Below, piece by piece: positions 57,053 through 64,000 of a stretch of DNA of 64,000 nucleotides. The notes under the pieces were generated by a model. That model saw only the letters and a list, made by a program, of their open reading frames with translations. It made no database searches and had not been told where the DNA came from. A program made the translations under genes and the position numbers. Source of the stretch: Chitinimonas viridis (GTDB taxonomy: Bacteria > Pseudomonadota > Gammaproteobacteria > Burkholderiales > Chitinimonadaceae); the NCBI RefSeq assembly GCF_030409555.1, contig NZ_JAUFPU010000019.1, positions 248,001 to 312,000 on the forward strand, in the 5' to 3' direction. Each line of letters opens with the position of its first letter. The stretch's first letter is position 1.

Positions 57053-58356
57053 CACGCCCCCTCTACCCTGAGGCTGTTCAATTGTCCGAACACCTTGCGA
57101 AAGGCCACTATCAGCTGTGCCAGATCGCCATCCGTCCATCCGGCATGTACCAGATCACCGGTCAGCAGTTCACTGATATGCATCCGTTCCGTTACCGGGC
57201 AGAGTACCGCATGATAGTCGGGCAGGCGCCCCTCCGCTCTGGCCAACGAGAACGGAAAACCCTCAGACCCCATGGCGATGCCTTTGCGGTACATCGGTTG
57301 CCAGTAGATGGGCTTGACGTAGCCCTCGCCGAGCGGAAAACCTTCGGCCCGCATGGCAGCGGCAACCCGGGCGCGCGGCACACCGGTTGCGGCTGCCGCA
57401 TAGTGCATGGGGAATACATACCAACCGTGTGCGATGCCCGTCTCCACGCGCGGCATGGTCAAACCAGGCAGATCCGCCAGTTCGCGCATCAGGGTAGCGG
57501 CATTGTCCTGCCTGCGCTTGAGCAGTTGCGGCAGCTTCTTGAGCTGCTCGGCCGCAATCGCCGCCTCGATCTCCGTCATGCGGTAGTTGAAACCGATCAG
57601 GTTGACCAGCTCCTCGGGCGCGATATCAGGCGATTTCTGCTGTACCACCACCTCGGCATGGTTGCGTATCAGTTGCAACCGCTCTGCCAGTCTGGCGTCC
57701 TGGGTGGTCACCACGCCACCTTCGCCGCTATGGATGGTCTTGTGGTAGTTGAGGCTGAAGACAGTCATGTCTGCCTCGCCACCTACCACCCTGCCATCAC
57801 GGCTGGCGCCTGGCCCTTGGGCATTGTCCTCTATCACGGTAATGCCTAGCGGCTTTGCCAGCGCCTTGATGGCGGCGATATCGGCAGGGTAGCCGAACAG
57901 GTCGACCACGATGATGGCGCGGGTACGGGGTGTGATGAGCGGCCGTATGGTCTCGGGCGTCAGGCAGAAGGTCTGCGGATCGATATCGGCAAATACCGGT
58001 ATGCCGCCATACACCACGGCCGCCACGGCAGATGCGCTCATGGTATAGGCCGACACGATGACCTCGTCGCCGGGCCCGACACCCGCTGCACCAACGGCGG
58101 CAAACAGGCCTGAGGTCGCAGAGTTGAGGCTGACAGCGTACTTGACCTGGAAATACTGCTCCCAGGCGCGCTCCAGTGCCTGCACCCTAGGCCCGCCGAA
58201 GAAATCGGGCGACCAGGTTCCCAGGAATTGCGACAGCACACCGCTATCGAGCACCGCGTTGACGGCGCTGCGCTCTTCATCCCCCAGGGTGTGATAGGTG
58301 GGGGGCGCCTCACGGCGCACCGGCTCGCCACCCAGCAATGCGAGTCTGTTTTGCAT
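57052..58356 (-). CDS. DegT/DnrJ/EryC1/StrS-family sugar aminotransferase
   Basis: 434 aa from MQNRLALLGGEPVRREAPPT. PLP-binding Lys lies in LNYHKTIHSGEGG; other family motifs are SGLFAAVGAAGVGPGDEVIV and VIEDNAQGPGA. It transfers an amino group to a keto-sugar nucleotide. Its length and opening do not look like PseC, so it more likely serves another sugar. A 111-base gap separates it from the upstream GT-B-like gene. Confidence 0.9.
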   Translation of the reverse strand: MQNRLALLGGEPVRREAPPTYHTLGDEERSAVNAVLDSGVLSQFLGTWSPDFFGGPRVQALERAWEQYFQVKYAVSLNSATSGLFAAVGAAGVGPGDEVIVSAYTMSASAVAAVVYGGIPVFADIDPQTFCLTPETIRPLITPRTRAIIVVDLFGYPADIAAIKALAKPLGITVIEDNAQGPGASRDGRVVGGEADMTVFSLNYHKTIHSGEGGVVTTQDARLAERLQLIRNHAEVVVQQKSPDIAPEELVNLIGFNYRMTEIEAAIAAEQLKKLPQLLKRRQDNAATLMRELADLPGLTMPRVETGIAHGWYVFPMHYAAAATGVPRARVAAAMRAEGFPLGEGYVKPIYWQPMYRKGIAMGSEGFPFSLARAEGRLPDYHAVLCPVTERMHISELLTGDLVHAGWTDGDLAQLIVAFRKVFGQLNSLRVEGA

Positions 58357-58467
58357 GTACCTGCCCTGTCTTTGGCTATTTGTTGAGTAGGCCCGGAAGC
58401 CCCCCGGCATACCCTTGTGAGTACCTACCCCCGCCCTGGCAAGCCCGCATGGCCAGGTGGTAGTTTG

Positions 58468-59535
58468 CTACCCTCGCACAAGCAATTCCAGTACCAGCTT
58501 ACCTAGACGCTCAGTGGCCTGTCCATCGGGCAACGGCGCCGAGGAAGGTGGCAGCCAGTCGAGCCAGCCAGCCAGCTGCATGGCAAAGTCGGCACGGCGG
58601 GTTACCGCCGTACTCCAGCCGTGCCGGTTGGCGGGCAGCACATCCGGCCCTATCAGGCCAGGCTGATAGCTCATTACCGACTTGCCCAGCAGGCAGGCCT
58701 CCTGCAGCAGCATGGAATTCATGCCCAGCACGCCATCGGCGGCCAGCACCCAATCCCGCCCATTGTCGCCCTCGGCCAGCTTGGCCCAGGCATGCGGCGC
58801 CAGGCGCGAGCGCCAATCAGACATGCACTCACGCGGGTGGGGCCTGACCCAAACCTGCGTGTGCCTTGTCAGCGTCGGTATCGCGGCCACCAGGTCTGCC
58901 CAGACATCGGCTTCGCAGTAACCGACAACCTGGCGTGCCGCAGCCTCGCTCCCATAAAGCGCCGCCAGTGGCTGTGAGACAAACAAAAGCGTTCGGGATT
59001 GTCCTGCCTGCTGATCATCACGCAGGGCTTGTCGCCGTGCCGGTGTAAACGCCTGCAGCAGCGCCGGCAAGGCATCCAGGGCAGGTTGGCCGGTGATGTG
59101 TATCTGGGGTGCCCCCAGGGCGTGGAGCTCTGCGGCGCTGGCCACATCCATCACCGCCAGGTGCTCTGGCCAGACCCAGTCCAGGCTGGATTGGAAGCGC
59201 AGCGGGTAGTTGGACCAGAAATCCAGCAGGGCCAGGCTGGTCAGCCCACTGAGTCGAGCGTGCTGCCACAGCCGCCGCTCCAGATCCACACCATTGGCCG
59301 AGGTTGCCGTCAGCATGAGTGCGGCCCCATGCCCGGCCAGCCAGGCAGCTGCATCGAAACCGTGCTCGGGCAGCGGCTCCACCTGCCAGCCCAATGCGGC
59401 CCACAAGGCGGGTGCCTGCCGATACCCCGCAGCATGGATGCGGCACCCCTGCTGTCTCAGCCACGCCAATGCAGGCGCCAAGGCATTGGCGCCACCAGGA
59501 TCCCCGGCTACTGCCAATATCAGGGGCTCAGCCAA
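58468..59535 (-). CDS. GT-B-like protein of the glycan locus
   Basis: 355 aa starting MAEPLILAVAGDPGGANALA. The pattern of a GT-B fold is seen: a Gly-rich N-terminal loop (GDPGGANAL), a central LLFVSQPLAAL strand, and VWVRPHPRECM followed by a NSMLLQEACLLGKSVMSYQP segment. This resembles polysaccharide and lipopolysaccharide glycosyltransferases of the CDP-glycerol/FlaR type. The donor is unknown. Its 5' end overlaps the Gfo/Idh stop by 8 bases. Confidence 0.75.
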   Translation of the reverse strand: MAEPLILAVAGDPGGANALAPALAWLRQQGCRIHAAGYRQAPALWAALGWQVEPLPEHGFDAAAWLAGHGAALMLTATSANGVDLERRLWQHARLSGLTSLALLDFWSNYPLRFQSSLDWVWPEHLAVMDVASAAELHALGAPQIHITGQPALDALPALLQAFTPARRQALRDDQQAGQSRTLLFVSQPLAALYGSEAAARQVVGYCEADVWADLVAAIPTLTRHTQVWVRPHPRECMSDWRSRLAPHAWAKLAEGDNGRDWVLAADGVLGMNSMLLQEACLLGKSVMSYQPGLIGPDVLPANRHGWSTAVTRRADFAMQLAGWLDWLPPSSAPLPDGQATERLGKLVLELLVRG

Positions 59536-60520
59536 GCCTCACCTCAATGCCGCCCTGCTGCAGGCTGGCGATAGCGGCCTCCGCCAGCCGCAAAGCGGTC
59601 AAGCCGTCGCCTCCTTGGCAGAGTGCAGGTCGGCCTTGCTGTACCGCCTCGACCAGGTCATTGACGGCATGCAGCAGCACATCCTTCAGCAGATCATCCT
59701 GCCGCCCTTGCGGCAAGAGTTGCCGGTAGCCCGGGTAGTCCGGGCTCTCGCCGGCACGCCAGGACTCGAATACCTGGCCAGACTCGCTAAATCGCAGCCT
59801 GGCCTGGTCGGTAAAGACTTCCAGCTCAAAGCTGGCATAGTCGTGATGCGACAAGGCCTGCAGCCACCCCGTGGCACCACAGGCAAACACAAGCTGCACC
59901 GAGGGACTGGGGTCCTGCTCGTAGGCTGGCATGCCGCAATCCACGGCACGAACCGTCGCGATCTCGCCGGCTAGCAGCCGTGCCCAATCCAGCCAGTGGC
60001 TGCCATTGTGGGTAATGCCCTTGGTGTAATGCCCCTGCAAGGACAATACCTTGCCCCATTCGCCGCCGCGCAGGCGTGCGGCAATATGCTGCAGACGATG
60101 TGAATAACGCCGGCTGTAGTTCACTGCAAGTGCCACGCCTCGCTCACCAGCCAAGGCAAGCAGCACAGCCGCTTCGTCCGCCGTGAGCGCCAGGGGCTTT
60201 TCCACCAGCACGCCACGCACGCTGGCGCATTGCAGTACATCGCGCAACACTGCGGCATGGGTCGCATCCGGGCTGGCGATACTGACCAGGGCAGGCTGGC
60301 ACTGCTGCAGCATGGATACATGGTCGGCATGGGCAGACACACCATAGGCCTGCGCTGCTTGCTCGCGAGCCGCCTCCACAGGGTCCGCCACGGCAAGCAG
60401 GCTTACGCCAGGGTGCCTGGCATACGCCGCCGCGTGATTGGCCACGCCCACGCGGGACGAGAGGCCGACAAAGCCGGTACCAATACGCCCACAACCTATC
60501 ACCGCTGCCGACAGGCTCAT
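59528..60520 (-). CDS. Gfo/Idh/MocA-family oxidoreductase
   Basis: 330 aa. N-terminal NAD(P)-binding GCGRIGTGF loop, the family motif VEKPLALTADEA and a C-terminal HWLDWARLL. In sugar loci such enzymes oxidise or reduce nucleotide sugars, for example making the 3-keto sugar that an aminotransferase then uses. It overlaps pseI by 4 bases and the GT-B-like gene by 8. Confidence 0.88.
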   Translation of the reverse strand: MSLSAAVIGCGRIGTGFVGLSSRVGVANHAAAYARHPGVSLLAVADPVEAAREQAAQAYGVSAHADHVSMLQQCQPALVSIASPDATHAAVLRDVLQCASVRGVLVEKPLALTADEAAVLLALAGERGVALAVNYSRRYSHRLQHIAARLRGGEWGKVLSLQGHYTKGITHNGSHWLDWARLLAGEIATVRAVDCGMPAYEQDPSPSVQLVFACGATGWLQALSHHDYASFELEVFTDQARLRFSESGQVFESWRAGESPDYPGYRQLLPQGRQDDLLKDVLLHAVNDLVEAVQQGRPALCQGGDGLTALRLAEAAIASLQQGGIEVRLG

Positions 60521-61569
60521 GCCAGGCAGTCCCAGCTCAAGGGTGTGCCGCGCGGTAAGTCACGCCCCGCCCGGCGGCCCAGTACGACCTCCAGATGCTT
60601 GGGCGGCAGGCCCAGACCTGGGCGTATCGCACGCACATTGTCGGCGCTGAAAACCTCGCCAGCGGCGATATTCTCAACCACATACAACGAACGGCGATAC
60701 ACCAGCGATTTCTGCTCGGCACTGGTGGCACCGTACTGGACTTGGCCCATGGCCTGCCAGGCGCGCTCGGTTTCGAGCACCAGCGAGGCCAGCTCTGCGG
60801 GCTCCAGCGAGAAGGTAGCATCCACCCCGCCATCGGCACGGCGCAAGGTAAAATGCTTCTCCACCACGACTGCCCCCAACGCCACCGCCGCCACCGCCGC
60901 ACCCACCCCCATGGTGTGATCGGACAACCCCACCTCGCAGCCGAACAGCTCGCGTAAATGGGGAATGGTACGCAGGTGGGTATTCTGCGGTGTCGCAGGA
61001 TAGGTACTGGTGCATTTGAGCAGTACCAGGTCACGACATCCCGCCGCCCTTGCCTCGCGCACGCTCTCGTCCAGCTCTGCCACATTGGCCATGCCGGTGG
61101 AGATGATCATGGGCTTGCCAGTCGCAGCGACCTTGCGTATCAGCGGTATATCGGTGTTCTCGAAGCTGGCTATCTTGTAGGCCGGCACATCCAGCGTCTC
61201 CAGAAAATCCACCGCCGTCTCATCGAAAGGGGTGGAGAACGCCAGCATGCCCAAGGCCTTGGCCCGCTCAAAGATGGGCTGATGCCATTCCCAGGGGGTA
61301 TAAGCCTCCTGGTACAGCTTGTAGAGCGACGTCCCGGCCCACAGGCTATTAGGGTCGCCAATATGGAACTCGCCCTGGTCCAGGTCCAGCGTCATGGTGT
61401 CGGGTGTGTAGGTTTGCAGCTTGAGCGCATGGGCGCCTGCCTGCGCTGCCGCCTCAACAATGGCCAGGGCACGCTCCAGCGACTGATTGTGATTGCCGCT
61501 CATCTCCGCGATCACAAACGGTGGCGCATCCCTGCCTATCTGGCGTGAACCTATCTTGAATCCGCTCAT
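60517..61569 (-). CDS. pseI: Pseudaminic acid synthase
   Basis: 350 aa from MSGFKIGSRQIGRDAPPFVI; GGAG lies 10 bases upstream. NeuB-type barrel with PseI-specific wording: AEMSGNHNQSLERAL, SLYKLYQEAYTPWEWH, AYKIASFENTDIPLI and LLKCTSTYPA. It ends with an antifreeze-like SAF domain (VYRRSLYVVENIAAGEVFSA). It condenses the altrose derivative with phosphoenolpyruvate to give pseudaminic acid. Confidence 0.93.
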   Translation of the reverse strand: MSGFKIGSRQIGRDAPPFVIAEMSGNHNQSLERALAIVEAAAQAGAHALKLQTYTPDTMTLDLDQGEFHIGDPNSLWAGTSLYKLYQEAYTPWEWHQPIFERAKALGMLAFSTPFDETAVDFLETLDVPAYKIASFENTDIPLIRKVAATGKPMIISTGMANVAELDESVREARAAGCRDLVLLKCTSTYPATPQNTHLRTIPHLRELFGCEVGLSDHTMGVGAAVAAVALGAVVVEKHFTLRRADGGVDATFSLEPAELASLVLETERAWQAMGQVQYGATSAEQKSLVYRRSLYVVENIAAGEVFSADNVRAIRPGLGLPPKHLEVVLGRRAGRDLPRGTPLSWDCLA

Positions 61570-61654
61570 GGGTATTTGGCTCCGTGCAGGCTTCATGCCT
61601 GCTACAAGATTATCAGGCCTGTTTCATTGCGTGCAGGCCAATCGGGCCGCGCTT

Positions 61655-63166
61655 TCAGCAGCTGGTCGGGTCCGCCTCCAGATGCCGTACAAAATGGCAA
61701 TCCGCCTGCACATACCCTGCTTGCCGGAACAAGCCCAAGGAGGCCAGGTTGTCCGGCCTGACGATAGCGTCGATCGCCAGCAGATCGGGCCAGTATTGCT
61801 TGATGTGCTGATCGCCCCGCTGCAACATGGCACGGGCCCAGCCCAGGCCTTCGCGGCCCACCAGCAGGTAGATCGACACCTCGGCCCGCCCTGCCCCAGT
61901 ATGGTCATAACGCAGTACTCCCACCGGCCCGTCGCTGGCTTCGGCCACCAGTAAGCGGCGATCCGGGTTGAGCAGCGATGCCGCCAGCCAAGCCAGGTGC
62001 CTATCCCATGGAATGGGTGCAGTCTGTAACGACCAACGCCGCACCGACTCGGCATTGCGCCCTTCATGCAGCAAACGGGCATCGTCCTGAGTCGCCGGTC
62101 GTAGCCTTAGGCCTTGTGCCAGCAAAGCCGCCGCGACTCGCTGCGCCCCCAGGCCATCTACCAGTTGCCCCGATCGCTGCGACAGACTGCGGCGCAAGCC
62201 ATGGTTGCCTGCCAGCAGCCGTATGGCCTCACGCAAACCCGCCACGGTCACCTGCCCGGCCTCGCCTAGATACAGCTGCGCACCTGCGGCTGCCATATGT
62301 TCCGCATTGGCAACCTGATTAGGCGCAACCGCAATGCATAGGGTTGGCAGGCCCAAGGCAGCGCGCTCCCAACTGGTGCCACCGCCAGCACCGACAAAAA
62401 GGTCGGCCTGGCGCATCAGGCTGGCAAAGTCAGCCACATGCCGGTGCAAGCGCCATTGCGGCTTGCCCTCTGCTTTTTGCACCAAACCTGCCCAGGCTGG
62501 GTTGGCCGCACCCGCCACGAAATCCACCTCCAGATCGGGCAGGTCTGCCAGGGCATCCATGGCCTTGAATGTCTCTCCGCCGGCATCCACCCCGCCAAAA
62601 CTGACTACTACCCGCCTTGCCACTGGCGAAACCATCGTCGCTCCGCCACGGTACGCCGGCCGCAGCAAGGCATAGCGTGGGCCAAGCAAGGCCCTGGCAT
62701 GGTTTGGCAGCAAGCGGGTGTAATCGGCATGTAGTGCTGACAGATTCTGGTCCAGCAGCAGGTCGGCCGCATGGCCACGATTGGCCAGGTCGTCCACCAC
62801 CGCAATGCACTGGGCGTATTGCCGGGCGGCCTGCTGCCAATGTGCATCCAGGCCATAATGGTCCACCACCACCCAATCGAACTGGGCCTGCGCGGACAAC
62901 ACTGCCCGCAAGGCGTCGATATCCGCTTGCCAGTCCAGGGCTGCCTCGATATCCACCTCGGCCACCTCCCCCGGATAGACCGCCGGCAAAGCATGGACAA
63001 CAAAACCCTGGTCCGCGATAAGGTCGAGCGCATTGCCCGGCAAGGCCCTGCAGGCAAAGCTCACTTTTGCACCTGCCGTAGCCAGCACATGGGCCAATGT
63101 CAGGCAACGCATGACATGCCCGGAACCTATTGCCAGCGATGCATCTGCCCGAAACAGGATATTCAC
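61655..63166 (-). CDS. pseG: PseG hydrolase fused to a PseH-like acetyltransferase
   Basis: 503 aa from a GTG at 63166 that overlaps the pseF stop by 4 bases. Residues 1 to about 340 are PseG, the UDP-sugar hydrolase: FRADASLAIGSGHVMRCLTL, VVVSFGGVDAGGETFKAM and GAGGGTSWERAALGLPTLCI. Residues about 350-503 are a GNAT domain (LRLRPATQDDARLLHEGRNA, VGREGLGWARAM), which fits PseH. The fusion would link the acetylation and UDP-removal steps of pseudaminic acid synthesis. Both domains look complete. Confidence 0.88.
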   Translation of the reverse strand: MNILFRADASLAIGSGHVMRCLTLAHVLATAGAKVSFACRALPGNALDLIADQGFVVHALPAVYPGEVAEVDIEAALDWQADIDALRAVLSAQAQFDWVVVDHYGLDAHWQQAARQYAQCIAVVDDLANRGHAADLLLDQNLSALHADYTRLLPNHARALLGPRYALLRPAYRGGATMVSPVARRVVVSFGGVDAGGETFKAMDALADLPDLEVDFVAGAANPAWAGLVQKAEGKPQWRLHRHVADFASLMRQADLFVGAGGGTSWERAALGLPTLCIAVAPNQVANAEHMAAAGAQLYLGEAGQVTVAGLREAIRLLAGNHGLRRSLSQRSGQLVDGLGAQRVAAALLAQGLRLRPATQDDARLLHEGRNAESVRRWSLQTAPIPWDRHLAWLAASLLNPDRRLLVAEASDGPVGVLRYDHTGAGRAEVSIYLLVGREGLGWARAMLQRGDQHIKQYWPDLLAIDAIVRPDNLASLGLFRQAGYVQADCHFVRHLEADPTSC

Positions 63167-63873
63167 GGCTGTATCTCGCCTCCTGCCAACAGGGCGCCAT
63201 AGAGATACTCCGCCCGCTGCCAATCCTCTGCCGTATCGATGTCCTGCACCAGATGGCGCGGCAGTATCACGGGCAAGGAGGCAGGCGAGAAAATCACCTC
63301 ACCCCGCAACCAGGCCTCGGCCCGGCCCCAGTAGAACTGGCCGGCATCATGGTAAGCCTCTTCCAGATCCTGCGAGCGGGTGTTGCGATACTCCGGGTAA
63401 AGCGCATCGATACAGCCATCCTGGTCCAGTCGAATGGCGCGCTGCACCGGAAAAGGAAAGCTGGTTACCGAGAAGGCATAGGCCTTGTCGGTGCGGGCAC
63501 TCAGCGCGGCATGGCCGGCACGCAGGTACTGCGCCTGCACGAAGGGCGCCGTGGCATAGATGCAGCAGGCCATTTCCACGGGCTCGCCCGCTGCCTGCAA
63601 GGCGGTAATGGCGTGCTGTATCACCGCGATGGTGGTGGTGTGGTCATCGGCCAGCTCAGCTGGGCGGGTGAAAGGCACCTCGGCCCCCAGGCCAAGGGCC
63701 AGCGCCATGATCTCGGCGTCGTCCGTGCTGACAACGATACGGTCAAACAGGCCACTCGCCTTTGCTGCTGCTATGGAATAGGCCATCATGGGGCGCCCAT
63801 GAAACAGCCTGATGTTCTTGCGCGGTATGCGCTTGCTACCGCCCCGTGCGGGAATAATGGCGACCTTGGTCAT
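63163..63873 (-). CDS. pseF: Pseudaminic acid cytidylyltransferase
   Basis: 236 aa, starting MTKVAIIPARGGSKRIPRKN, the CMP-sugar synthetase nucleotide loop, with later motifs PEYRNTRSQDLEEAYHDAGQ and DIDTAEDW typical of PseF. It makes CMP-pseudaminic acid, the donor for glycosylation of flagellin or surface glycans. Confidence 0.93.
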   Translation of the reverse strand: MTKVAIIPARGGSKRIPRKNIRLFHGRPMMAYSIAAAKASGLFDRIVVSTDDAEIMALALGLGAEVPFTRPAELADDHTTTIAVIQHAITALQAAGEPVEMACCIYATAPFVQAQYLRAGHAALSARTDKAYAFSVTSFPFPVQRAIRLDQDGCIDALYPEYRNTRSQDLEEAYHDAGQFYWGRAEAWLRGEVIFSPASLPVILPRHLVQDIDTAEDWQRAEYLYGALLAGGEIQP

Positions 63874-63936
63874 ATCATGGCAGCTATCTTAGGTTGTCCG
63901 GCAACTCACCATCCCCCTGCTCAACGCAGGTGGGCG

Positions 63937-64000
63937 TCAACGCTTTTCCAGCAGGAACCAGGTGCAGTCCGTGCCTAGGAAAACCGGGTCGCGACGGTAG
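63937..64000 (-). CDS. 3' end of a gene that runs off the right edge
   Basis: The last 20 codons before a TGA at 63937-63939 read YRRDPVFLGTDCTWFLLEKR. It ends 63 bases before pseF on the same strand, so it is likely the previous gene of the operon. The VFLGTDCTWFLLEKR ending is like class I methyltransferases, but this is too short to assign. Confidence 0.4.
   Translation of the reverse strand, partial: YRRDPVFLGTDCTWFLLEKR

Overview
The window is about 60% GC and almost gap-free, and nearly all of it reads as betaproteobacterial chromosome. The housekeeping blocks leuC - entericidin-like lipoprotein - leuD - leuB - asd and pyrG - kdsA - eno - ftsB are typical of Neisseriales/Burkholderiales, and uvrC - pgsA is widespread in Proteobacteria. 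No insertion sequence, prophage, CRISPR array, rRNA or tRNA was seen. The exact genus cannot be named from the sequence alone.

Region 1 (1-21,400, minus strand) is one long type VI secretion (T6SS) operon. In transcription order it holds a fused tssB-tssC sheath gene, hcp, tssE, tssF, tssG, vgrG, a DUF2169 adaptor fused to pentapeptide repeats, a second pentapeptide-repeat protein, DUF3540, a DUF4150 PAAR-like tip, tssJ, tssK, tssL, tssM and a tssA cut by the left edge. Most junctions overlap by 1-8 bases. The sheath is encoded as a single TssB-TssC polypeptide, the VgrG ends in a nonapeptide repeat, and no ClpV (tssH) or recognisable toxin lies in the window. A near-consensus sigma-54 (-24/-12) element with an adjacent palindrome sits upstream, and a sensor-less sigma-54 activator lies 2 kb away.

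Region 2 (21,400-35,900) is accessory. It holds a SIMPL-domain protein, a 78-aa winged-helix-like protein beside the sigma-54 activator, an alkaline-phosphatase-superfamily enzyme, a small putative regulator with GTGAC-N-GTCAC operators, several small exported or membrane proteins, and a divergent lysR/sbtA (bicarbonate transporter) pair with ATCGAT operators. It ends with a pap2 - eptA lipid A modification pair, each gene preceded by a PmrA-like box, and a CHASE3-GAF-GGDEF diguanylate cyclase. Two perfect DnaA boxes in inverted orientation lie just before tex.

Region 3 (35,900-51,100, all minus) is core metabolism and cell biology: tex, asd, leuB, two small membrane-associated proteins, leuD, an entericidin-like lipoprotein, leuC, pgsA, uvrC, ftsB (with an unusually long Pro/Ala tail), eno, kdsA and pyrG.

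Region 4 (51,200-64,000, all minus) is a surface-glycan or protein-glycosylation locus. pseF, a pseG-pseH-like fusion and pseI make and activate pseudaminic acid. A Gfo/Idh oxidoreductase, a DegT aminotransferase and a GNAT acetyltransferase may build a second amino sugar or decorate the first. A GT-B-like protein and a 1,584-aa multi-domain glycosyltransferase are the likely transferases. pseB and pseC are not in the window and probably lie to the right.
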